From the IMG/VR virus record IMGVR_UViG_3300031972_002130, positions 1 through 39,378 of that record: 39,378 bases of DNA, one strand, 5' to 3'. This DNA is from a virus. This document shows positions 29,773 through 38,200 of the stretch, one piece after another; within the stretch, counting starts at the first letter, position 1; each line of letters starts with the position of its first letter. Under the pieces are notes generated by a model. It was not told where the DNA came from and made no database searches. It worked only from the letters and a program-made list of their open reading frames with translations. A program made the position numbers and the translations under genes.

Positions 29773-31326
29773 TTAGGAACGATCGAATGATAACGTTGCT
29801 TGTCTTAGTTTTTTGGAGAATCTCTCTCTAAAATCCATTATACTACAGTCCTCATCATCCGGCATTCCTTGAAAAGTAAGATAAAGAGACAGCAACCAAG
29901 CCTCAACAGCAGATCTCAAAAGAGAATCACTATCGTTAGACATATAATATTTAGATATGTAAGGGTTATCTGAATTGATTTGCATTATAAATTTAGATTC
30001 TGTTTGATCTTCATTTGCTACAATCATCGCAGGCTCACCTAATGCACCAAGAGACACTACTTTAACTTTTATATTGGGTATTGGGTTTTGAGGTAATTTC
30101 AAAGGTACAACCTTGCTTTCTATCTCAATCTCCACCTCTTGAGTATCAGTTTTTACTGAAACTGTGGTCTTTTTTGGCTCTTTTGATAGTTGATTAGCAA
30201 TATCATTGGTCAATTCTTCTTGCTTTATTCTTTCTTCTTTTGTTTTTAGTGTTTTATCTTTGCGGTTTTTCTCCTTAAAGATAACATTCATTTCACGGGT
30301 TACTATTTCTCCAATCCTATCTAAAAGATCTTGACTTGGATTAACCGAACTTTTATCATAAGATGTGTTAAATGTTTCGTCGTCAGACGCATCGTAGTAA
30401 ACGCCCCATCGAGACCAACTGTGTCCTTGGTGGCGATTTGGAATTTTTTTATTCCAAATTTGGTTTTCACCAGTTATTGATCTCTCTATGATTCGATCAC
30501 AACGATAAATATATCCACCTTGTCTAGACTGTGCTTTGCCTTGTATTTCTTTTGGTACGTTTTTAAGATTAACAATACGCAATCTTGCATTAGTTCCATT
30601 TATTGGTTCATCGTAAGCTTTTATAGTATCTGGGTGAAACCAACACAAAGGGTCTCGTGGTTCTACAACTTTACCATCAATATGAATTGTGACTTTATTT
30701 CTTGTGATATATTCACAATATGTTTCAGCACAATATTTTTTTATTCTATTTTGAATATTGTCTCTTCTTCTTCCAAAATTGTCGCGATCGAAGTTGCTAA
30801 GACAAATTAATGTACCAGTATTTCCTTTTCCAACTGATTCGTCAAGCAAGTCAACCAAATCAGAAGGTGGGATTATTGGATTGTGACCCCAAGCATCTTC
30901 AAGTTTAATCTGGTCAATGTCATACGATCTTGCAAAAACCTGACCGTTTTTATCTCTGGATATGGTAATTTTGTTACCGGCTATTCCTAAACAGCCCATG
31001 GTTCCACCAACACCAAACTTGCCATTTTGTTTATTTGTTCTGTTTGTTCTTGTAAATCCAAGTTTATAAGAACCTTTTAGGTATTCTTCGTCCATACCAA
31101 ATCCATCATCAATAAGGATAATCCTTTCAATAGAAGCGAAAGGGCCTTGAGTAATGACCCAGACGTTGTCTGCTGTTGCATCAATTGAGTTATCAACTAA
31201 ATCACCAATTGTAGCGGTTAGAACGTATCTTCCTTTTCTGATGGAATCAATAAAAGTATAGCCTATACTATCTTCTTGAAATTGTTGCCCTTGTGAAGTG
31301 GACGTACTTGTATTGTTATTTTTCAT
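29773..31326 (-). CDS. GHKL (Bergerat-fold) ATPase, Hsp90/MutL/MORC-like
   Basis: A 517-residue protein with a GHKL ATPase domain: N box IGDLVDNSIDA (40-50; Asp42 in place of the usual catalytic Glu, Asn46 for metal), G1 box IDDGFGMD (72-79) and G2 box GKFGVGGTMGCLGIAG (102-117). A transducer-like region follows (TGTLICLSNFD, VTIHIDGKVVEP), then RQGGYIYRCDRIIERS. A Lys/Glu-rich coil comes near 345-385, and a C-terminal domain of unknown type. The domain order is like MORC or MutL rather than a histidine kinase. It has its own promoter and terminator and lies next to a GIY-YIG nuclease and an FtsZ-like gene. Chromatin or mismatch handling, or a defence/counter-defence role, are all possible. 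Confidence 0.85.
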   Translation of the reverse strand: MKNNNTSTSTSQGQQFQEDSIGYTFIDSIRKGRYVLTATIGDLVDNSIDATADNVWVITQGPFASIERIILIDDGFGMDEEYLKGSYKLGFTRTNRTNKQNGKFGVGGTMGCLGIAGNKITISRDKNGQVFARSYDIDQIKLEDAWGHNPIIPPSDLVDLLDESVGKGNTGTLICLSNFDRDNFGRRRDNIQNRIKKYCAETYCEYITRNKVTIHIDGKVVEPRDPLCWFHPDTIKAYDEPINGTNARLRIVNLKNVPKEIQGKAQSRQGGYIYRCDRIIERSITGENQIWNKKIPNRHQGHSWSRWGVYYDASDDETFNTSYDKSSVNPSQDLLDRIGEIVTREMNVIFKEKNRKDKTLKTKEERIKQEELTNDIANQLSKEPKKTTVSVKTDTQEVEIEIESKVVPLKLPQNPIPNIKVKVVSLGALGEPAMIVANEDQTESKFIMQINSDNPYISKYYMSNDSDSLLRSAVEAWLLSLYLTFQGMPDDEDCSIMDFRERFSKKLRQATLSFDRS

Positions 31327-31425
31327 GATTTATTCTCCTTTGGCTTTTCGCCTTTTTAATTCAGAAACCAGTTTAGGTTCCCAACCAGAAAAATGATTTT
31401 TTAGTGTTGTTTTCTCAACAATATT

Positions 31426-31454
31426 AATATAACACATTTTGTTTGAGTTGTCAA
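31426..31454 (-). promoter_or_regulatory. Sigma70-type promoter for the GHKL ATPase
   Basis: TTGACA, 17 base spacer, TGTGT then TATATT. The roughly 90 base leader starts with a TGTTG/CAACA hairpin and has a GGC/GCC stem near the ribosome site; no credible gene lies in it. Confidence 0.8.
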
Positions 31455-31472
31455 GTGTTTTTTTAAAAAAAG

Positions 31473-32090
31473 TTAAAACCTTTCTTTTCCATCCCTGTTT
31501 AGGAGATCATTTGGAAAAAGATGACCAGCCCAAGTAATAAGTGTACTTTCTGTTTGTGTGACAGAAGTCGGAAAAGCCATGATTGGTACTTTCATTTTAT
31601 TTAATGAAACCATTGTAAGATAAATTTCTTTTTTGAATTCTCCATTAGAATCAAAAATAGAATTGTTCCAATCTTTGTACTTTAATGTAGATTTATTTCC
31701 TCGATAAGCTTCATAAAGATCTCCCAAGTGGTAATCAGGCCTAGATCCCCATCGTAAAAAAGGACCAGCAGGGTTTAAGTTTGTAGCATTGGCGCTGTAT
31801 TTTCTTGTTCTTCCTTTAAATTCTGATTTTCCAATGTATAGAGGAATTCTTCTGTTGTTATCAAAATAATACATCATATAAATAACGCCTTTATCTTTTG
31901 TTGTACCATCTTTAACTTCTTGTATAATTGATTTAATATGATTTTCAATCTTATCGCTGTGTTTGAATCTAGACTTATACTTACTGTTTGTTTTTAAAAT
32001 TGTTGGTTTGTTGCCGCTTTTATCAAACAACAAAATATCTTCTTTGATTAAAGAATTCCAAAACAAATCCCATTGGTTGTAATTTTTCAT
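31473..32090 (-). CDS. GIY-YIG family nuclease
   Basis: A 205-residue protein with the GIY-YIG core: GVIYMMYYF (68-76), PLYIGKSEFKGRTRKYS (83-99, YIG at 85-87, Arg94), a helix with HLGDLYEAYRG, and Glu181 in TQTESTLI as the likely metal ligand. The family includes homing enzymes, restriction enzymes and repair nucleases. No DNA-binding zinc finger is evident; the 60-residue basic N-terminus may serve. GGAGG precedes the ATG, which overlaps the FtsZ-like stop. The pairing with a GHKL ATPase and a tubulin-like gene is unusual. Target unknown. Confidence 0.75.
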   Translation of the reverse strand: MKNYNQWDLFWNSLIKEDILLFDKSGNKPTILKTNSKYKSRFKHSDKIENHIKSIIQEVKDGTTKDKGVIYMMYYFDNNRRIPLYIGKSEFKGRTRKYSANATNLNPAGPFLRWGSRPDYHLGDLYEAYRGNKSTLKYKDWNNSIFDSNGEFKKEIYLTMVSLNKMKVPIMAFPTSVTQTESTLITWAGHLFPNDLLNRDGKERF

Positions 32091-32893
32091 TTTTCCTCCG
32101 ATTGTATATAATGTGTAAATTTTATAGAATAGAAAAACGAACGGTTAGATGCGTTTTCCCAAATTCCAAAAGTTGTTTGTTCTTTTGTTTCTAAATAAGA
32201 TCTGATTCTTGAGAGAAGTTTTTTATCATTTTCTTTTGTTTCAGAACTTATACTATAGTAATAACATGATTCTGTTATGTTGTCAAGTAAAAAATATAAC
32301 TTTTCTTCATTTTTTTCTATGTCTCCGATAGACACGGTACAAATTCTTGATACTTCTTTTGGTTCATGTAAATTGCCCATAATTGGTTGCGTATTTTTAA
32401 ACCAATTATAGTTCGCAAGGAAATTAGCAATTGCTGAATTTACATTATCGTAGTAAGAGCCTAGAGAGCCTTCGCCTACGATTGTTGTTGCTTCTTTGTT
32501 AGAAACCAGCATTAAAGAATGTATCATTCCAGATCTTGCATATTCTTGTAGAACACCAAATGTCACTTTATGTTGTAGTTTTTGTGTTGCTGACATAAAG
32601 AAAGAATCGGGTACAATATACATCACTTTGACCTCGCGGTCTTTGATCTGTTCTAAAATTGCCAAGGTTGCTCCAGAAACTCTTGCTGCTCCACAAACAA
32701 TCATCCAAATGTCTTGGTCTTTTCCAAGTCGTAGTTTGTTTCCTAATTTAGGGACGCTAGATTCGTACTCTTCGTGTGTTTGACATTCCGGTAGGCCTTT
32801 ACCGCCGTGTAGCTCTATCGTCTTGTGCTTAGCCAAATTTGAGAGCTTGCGACATATGTTTATTCCAGCGTTTCCAAGTCCGATTGTTATCAT
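32087..32893 (-). CDS. FtsZ/tubulin-like protein with degenerate GTP signature
   Basis: A 268-residue protein that tracks the FtsZ GTPase domain. ITIGLGNAGINICRKL (2-17) matches the first GxGGxGxN loop. DIWMIVCGAARVSGATLAIL (61-80) sits where FtsZ has its GGGTGTG tubulin signature, but only Gly68, Gly74 and Thr76 keep a hint of it. VKVMYIVPDSFFMSATQKLQ and FGVLQEYA match the VVTxPFxxEGxxR to GIxxL stretch. IHSLMLVSN and then LGSYYDNVNSAIANFLANY match the following strand and helix. The C-terminal third has weak similarity. GTP hydrolysis may be lost. Phage tubulins (PhuZ) centre DNA in jumbo phages; a polymer, a decoy of host FtsZ or a non-filament role are possible here. Confidence 0.6.
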   Translation of the reverse strand: MITIGLGNAGINICRKLSNLAKHKTIELHGGKGLPECQTHEEYESSVPKLGNKLRLGKDQDIWMIVCGAARVSGATLAILEQIKDREVKVMYIVPDSFFMSATQKLQHKVTFGVLQEYARSGMIHSLMLVSNKEATTIVGEGSLGSYYDNVNSAIANFLANYNWFKNTQPIMGNLHEPKEVSRICTVSIGDIEKNEEKLYFLLDNITESCYYYSISSETKENDKKLLSRIRSYLETKEQTTFGIWENASNRSFFYSIKFTHYIQSEEK

Positions 32894-34065
32894 TTTAATT
32901 CTCCAAGGTTTTTTCCAACGTTGATATTGACTTTGAACTTTCCTAACTTGGTGTTCTCGAAGATCTCAACAATTTCTTTTATTCTGTTTTTTTCATCAAG
33001 TGGAACGTCTAATACAATTGAATCATGTACGAGGAACGCTACATTTGTTTTGAGTCCTTTACAGTATCTGTGGATTGTGCAGGCTCTGTCAAGGAAATTG
33101 TCTGAAGATGTAGATTGGATAAGGTAGTTAAGCGAGTGGAAATCATCTGAAGGTATTGCTCTTCCAAACGGAGTAGAAACAACTCCCTCCTCATAGTGCT
33201 TCTCCAAGACCTTTGACTTATCATAGTAGTCAGTGTCAATTGCTGTTGAAGTTGGGTTATAAAGCCATGCAAAAATCTTCTTCTTAGCATCAGCTCGTTC
33301 AATAGAATTATTAAAAATGTTATTTTGATTCCAATCATGGATATCTCCCGTGGGTTGTGGGTGCCCGGAGAGGTGTAGTAGGGTTCTTAACTCGGCACCA
33401 TTAAAGTCAAGCTCCACAAAGCAATCCCACTTGGGCTCTATAATGTCCTTCAGTGAGGTTTTAAGGTTTAGGATAGGAAAAGACCCTTGGTTGAGTCCCA
33501 AGCGTCCTGTAACGGTTCCCCAAGGGTTGTAATCAACAAATGATTTTCCTTCCCAATGAGACTTAACAAGATACATTGCTTTCTGATCTGTTTTAGCATG
33601 ATTTCTCCACTTGCCTCTATTGAATCTAATTTCTTGTTGGGAAATTTCCTTACACATAATATTAATATTGTGCATCAAACGATAATTTTGAGGTCTTGGG
33701 TTGTTGTTTAGAACCCATTCTGTTATTTCGTTCAATAAACTGTAATAATGCTGTATATCTCTCTCAGGAACAAGATTATAGAAACAAACATCTGATAGGT
33801 TTACGTTAGATGCTATGAAAGACTTTAAGTGAGCCTTGATTTTTCTTTCCCTTATTTCCAATCTTTCTTTTAGGTGATCGGGACATGCGTCTTGGATTGA
33901 CTGACCATAAGCAAACAATCTTGCAAGCTTAACATCTTTGTTTCCAATTAACGGAGACCAATCCCACGTTGCTTCTAAAGTTTCAGGTAAGTCCCTGATC
34001 CTTAATCTTCCATCTGCAAAATATCCTCTGCATTCTTTCTTGTCATCAATTATTTGAAATATCAC
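32890..34065 (-). CDS. Short family A DNA polymerase (Pol I palm/fingers)
   Basis: A 391-residue family A polymerase. TVTGRL (184-189) and the motif A strand FVELDFNGAELRTLLHLSG (Asp220) are followed by motif B-like RADAKKKIFAWLYNP (Arg257, Lys261) and motif C VAFLVHDSIVLDVP (His347, Asp348, with Ser349 in place of the usual Glu). There is no 3'-5' exonuclease domain and the N-terminal part is short. GTG start with GGAGGAACA upstream, inside the preceding gene. The window also holds a DnaE-type polymerase, so this may be a repair, primer-gap or translesion enzyme. The promoter at 34148-34176 serves it. Confidence 0.88.
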   Translation of the reverse strand: MIFQIIDDKKECRGYFADGRLRIRDLPETLEATWDWSPLIGNKDVKLARLFAYGQSIQDACPDHLKERLEIRERKIKAHLKSFIASNVNLSDVCFYNLVPERDIQHYYSLLNEITEWVLNNNPRPQNYRLMHNINIMCKEISQQEIRFNRGKWRNHAKTDQKAMYLVKSHWEGKSFVDYNPWGTVTGRLGLNQGSFPILNLKTSLKDIIEPKWDCFVELDFNGAELRTLLHLSGHPQPTGDIHDWNQNNIFNNSIERADAKKKIFAWLYNPTSTAIDTDYYDKSKVLEKHYEEGVVSTPFGRAIPSDDFHSLNYLIQSTSSDNFLDRACTIHRYCKGLKTNVAFLVHDSIVLDVPLDEKNRIKEIVEIFENTKLGKFKVNINVGKNLGELK

Positions 34066-35251
34066 TGTTCCTCCGTTCTTTTTGTTTATTTATTAGATCG
34101 TTCATTCCTCCCGGTCTTGAAAGTACCATTTGGTTGAATTGATTGTTAATATAACTTATTGAACGGGATGTGTCAAGTTTTTTCTCAAAAAATATTGCTT
34201 TTTCTTTTAATCTTCGGATATCAGCATCTGCTAATATATTATATTCTTCTATGTTTCTTAATTGTATATATATATTTATATAATATTTATTATTTATATT
34301 ATTATTTATTATTATTTTATTATTAATATTAATTTTAGTTTTACATGTGGAAGTATCTAGATCTGTATTGTATGGATTAACATAAATAAATTCATTATAA
34401 GATGTTTCAAGCGCTGAACGTAGTAATCTTATATCTTCTTCATAACATAAAGAATAATTTTCAGAAAATATTTGATTAACTGTTGACAAATCATATTTTT
34501 TAGTGTATAATAACATTGCTGGTGAATTTAAATCAGCAACTAGAACCCATGGTCTATCTAAATCTACATAAAATCCGTATTGTTTGGCGGTATTTATGTA
34601 GAAATCTATTGCTTTGTAATCTAGAAAGAATTCTTGTTTTTTTGTGTCGTCATCTGCTTTTAAATCTGATATTGAAATAGCCAAACCGGAGGTAAATATG
34701 TTTGATTTGTCTGTTCTTTGAAATCCTGAAAAGGTAATTGGGAATTTTGCACCATTTCTTTTGCAAAAGAATAGAAATTGGTTTGTCCAATCATCAAAAG
34801 TTAATATTGTTTTTTCGTTAATTTGATCCACAAATGAATCAAGTAGGTCTTCCATGTATTCATTATAAAGTCCATATGGGTCTTGATAGGCTCCATAGAC
34901 CTTTATCTCGGTTAGGTAGGGGTGGTCCTTTGGGCAATTACCAAATACCACTGCTTGTTTCATTTTTGCAACAAACCTTTCGAAAGCATCTGCTACAAAG
35001 TTTTGACATGAGTATATCCTTGATTCTTTGTCGGGATTTTTCAATCTCTTTAATTCAGATCTGTTGGGATATACCGTGTTAAATGCCGTGTTAATCCTTC
35101 CGTATTGTGTTCTCTCGGCAAAATTAAAATTCTTTACAGACTTTGCTCTTTCATCACTATTTTTTTTGAACGCATTAAGTTTGTATATAGCTCTTTGGGC
35201 TGCTATAATTCTAGTTGATTTGGTCTTGTTTTTTCCTTTGTAATCAGTCAT
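34046..35251 (-). CDS. Hypothetical 401-residue protein
   Basis: Unknown function, beside a large virion protein and probably structural. The first 60 residues are basic (KGKNKTKSTRIIAAQRAIYK). The middle has mixed strands and aromatic residues (KFPITFSGFQRTDKSNIFTS, AKQYGFYVDLDRPWVLVADL). Residues about 305-335 are Asn/Ile/Lys/Tyr only (KININNKIIINNNINNKYY), encoded by a tract without G or C. The end is charged and helical. The 3' part hides a promoter for the polymerase gene. GAGGAAGCTGAGCA precedes the ATG, which overlaps the previous stop. Confidence 0.7.
   Translation of the reverse strand: MTDYKGKNKTKSTRIIAAQRAIYKLNAFKKNSDERAKSVKNFNFAERTQYGRINTAFNTVYPNRSELKRLKNPDKESRIYSCQNFVADAFERFVAKMKQAVVFGNCPKDHPYLTEIKVYGAYQDPYGLYNEYMEDLLDSFVDQINEKTILTFDDWTNQFLFFCKRNGAKFPITFSGFQRTDKSNIFTSGLAISISDLKADDDTKKQEFFLDYKAIDFYINTAKQYGFYVDLDRPWVLVADLNSPAMLLYTKKYDLSTVNQIFSENYSLCYEEDIRLLRSALETSYNEFIYVNPYNTDLDTSTCKTKININNKIIINNNINNKYYINIYIQLRNIEEYNILADADIRRLKEKAIFFEKKLDTSRSISYINNQFNQMVLSRPGGMNDLINKQKERRNSDISNN
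34148..34176 (-). promoter_or_regulatory. Sigma70-type promoter inside a coding region, serving the family A polymerase
   Basis: TTGACA, 17 base spacer, TATATT. It lies in the last third of the 34046-35251 gene and is aimed at the polymerase, FtsZ-like and GIY-YIG genes. Confidence 0.7.
34265..34337. other. 73-bp tract containing only A and T
   Basis: No G or C occurs between positions 34264 and 34338. It reads as TTATTATTTATATT-type runs and encodes the Asn/Ile/Tyr-rich part of the surrounding gene. It could ease DNA melting (an origin-like element), or be a slippage product. Confidence 0.8.
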
Positions 35252-38200
35252 TGCTCAGCTTCCTCTTCTTTATCTGTAACACTGCCACCAGAAGTAGCAT
35301 CTGTGTTTAGTAATTCATTTTCAATTTTCAATATAACTGTTCTACACTCGTTGTCCTCTTCTCCTTTAGATATATCTTTGAGGTCTCCACATAGTTCAAC
35401 CTTTTTTAATCCATCTCGTCCCAATGGTTTACCATCACCAGAATAGACAAAATGAGCGTCTATGTCTGTTGTAAACGATCCTGGGGAGATCTTTGAGTTG
35501 ACCTTCATTATTTGATAATACCCACCAATACCCATAATGTTGGATAAGTTGGGGCTATCAACTCTTCCGGGACCATCATAGGGGTTTCCAAACTCTAATC
35601 CTCCGAATCCGAAAGGATTTATATATACTTCCATGCCGGGGTAGAAGAGGGTGTTCCCTATCATAGATATACTAGCTCTATACACAGATGATAGCTGTAA
35701 AAGACCATTTGATCCTTGTTGCATCATTCTAGACTCCCTTATGTACTGGATGTCTGATTTAGAAAATGAAATCTTTTTTGTCAATCCTTTATCTGCTCCA
35801 ATGTATAGATGATAAACTCCTCTGTTCTCGTCTAGAGACGCTATGCCTCTTCCTTCATGTTCTGCTGATCTGTAGTGAGGAAAGATAAACAAGTAATTAT
35901 ACAACTCAGCTGTTGGTTTGGGACTATTAAATTTCACACCTGTTGTTAGTGGTAAAAAGTCTCCATAATACTTTGAAACGTCTATTATAGACTCAAAGAT
36001 TGAGTTCTCACTATCAGCTGTAAAGTTCATTGGATCTTTACCACCATCTTGCTCATCGGCCAAAAAGGTTGTTGTTTGAAATGCTAATCTTTTGTGCTCT
36101 TGTCTGTTAATACAAGTTTCCAAAAACACATCTTGAATAAGGTAGTGCAACAATCTTTTTACAAAAGTTAATATAGGCATTGTAAAAATTTCTTTCTCTA
36201 TTATTTCTCTTTCATACCATGATAAGAATGTATCTAAATCAATTGGAATTTCTCCAATATTCAAATAACACTCTTCGCTTAAGAAAGGATTTTTGTAAGA
36301 GAAAGTTGAAAGAATTAATTTTAAATTTTCTGCTTCTTTTATCTGTGTAGAACCATCTTCTTTGTACAAAGAGTCTAAAACGTGGTACAAAAGATCACCC
36401 ATAAAAAAGAAATAAATCTTCCTGTTTTCTTGATAGCTACTGTCATGAAGAAAATCACTTTGAATAGCAGCATTAAGAGCGTCTTCATTTTTTGCATTAG
36501 CGGTAGCACCCTTTTTGTTTACTTCTGGCATCTCAACGCTAATATTAGGTATTTTAGAAAAAAAGTCTTTATTTCTAAAATCGTTCATATCACCACTATC
36601 GACTGATACACTGTAGAGTGATTCACTTAAGACCAGTTTTTTTACAATTCCTTGGTGGAGAGATCTGGCTATTTTATCATTTATAGAATTTATGCCTGCT
36701 ACCAGTTCCGCAAGCTCCTCATCAGTACATTTATTTCCAGATAGTAGTTTTTCGTATTCTTTTACGTACTCTCTTTGTCTTTCCCTAGTGTACCTAGTTG
36801 ATAATGCATTAAAACTATTTGATTGTAAGACTCCTTGCATATAAGCAATATAATCAGCATCAATAGTTACAGATCCATCTTCTCCAATATTGATTGTATG
36901 ATCAACAAGATTTAAATAAAATGTTTTATTTGTCTTATTGAGAGTATCATTAAATTTGGCAGGAGTTGTTCCTCTAGCTTCCAACAACTCAGCAAACTGT
37001 TTGTCGTTTCTTGGCTCCCAACCAACGTCTACTCTAAGTCGATAAAACGATGGATCATAATATAAAGGAGAAAATCTGTTAACTCCTGTTTGAGGACAAA
37101 ACTTTGTGTTCACAAACAAATCTAAGTATCTAAATTCATACTCCTCGTTATCAGCAACAACTTTTCTTACTTTTATAAAATCATTGAAGGTTTGAAAAAA
37201 CAAGCTTAGTTTTGCCTTTACAAATTTTTGAGCTGTTGCCGGTGTTTCACCATCAAAAGAGAAAGAAAACTCCTTTATGCCAAATCCGGCTCCTTTGTCA
37301 AAATTACCTTCTCCGGTGCTAAGACCATCAGATCGATGTTTTGGGTAAAAAGAGTCAAAAGGTACCTCATGGGTTTTTATTACTTTTTCTCCATCTTCTT
37401 TTGCTTCATAGACCTTATGAAGTCTTAATCTCGGTTGGAGAGCGGCGTGTATGTCTGGGGTTATGTTTAAAAAGGGTCTTGCTTCCTCACCAGGAGGGTT
37501 TGTAAGTTTGTTTAGAATAGAGTTAGAGTTAACTCCATCCTCAACCATCCAAAATCTGCCATTGAAAAAAGTTGATTTGTGCATTGGTTTATTGTTTGCT
37601 CTCTTGTGTGCTAAAAACATTTTATAATCTTTTTTTAGTTTATGAGCGTTCAAAAGAAGAGCACATTGTTTGTATAGTTTTTGTCTTTTTTCAATATCTT
37701 CAGCTGATAATTCTTTTTCCTCGAAATCAGATGTTGGAATATCATTTAAGTTCTTGTCTGCATCTGCTTCTGCTTTATCTAGTGTGTCCTCAGGATCTAA
37801 TTTAGACGGATCATCGGAAGCTTCTATTTGTTTTAGCAAGCTTGATATGATCAGTTCTTGTCTTATTTTTGCCAATATTGGTATTAAGTATATACTTATA
37901 TCCTGGACTTCCCAGTCAAAATATTCTCCTAAAATATTATCAACATCATTATCATCATTTACATCTATTTTTACTGAGTTTAAAAACCTCAGATAGTGCC
38001 CTAAGATTAAATCTTCTAATTTTGGATCAAACGTTTCTGTAGCAAACCAATACCATGGATCATTAACAACTGTTGGATCATACACCTCTACTAATCTTTG
38101 AGTGGACGCCTCAGAAGGAGGCTCAAGAGTAGTAACAAAATCTTCTAGTGACAAAAACCTTATATCACTTTCTGTATGGTCTTTATCATAGAGTTCTATA

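Noticed and set aside
31330-31437. 35-codon minus-strand frame in the GHKL ATPase leader
   Set aside because: Its only ATG lies between the -35 and -10 boxes, upstream of the expected transcript start, and has no ribosome site.
32250-32285. TTGACA with TATTAC inside the FtsZ-like gene
   Set aside because: The -10 is poor and it lies inside coding sequence, so it is more likely chance than a promoter.
37670-37996. Plus-strand open frame inside the large structural gene
   Set aside because: Serine-rich complement of an acidic coding stretch; no promoter or ribosome site.
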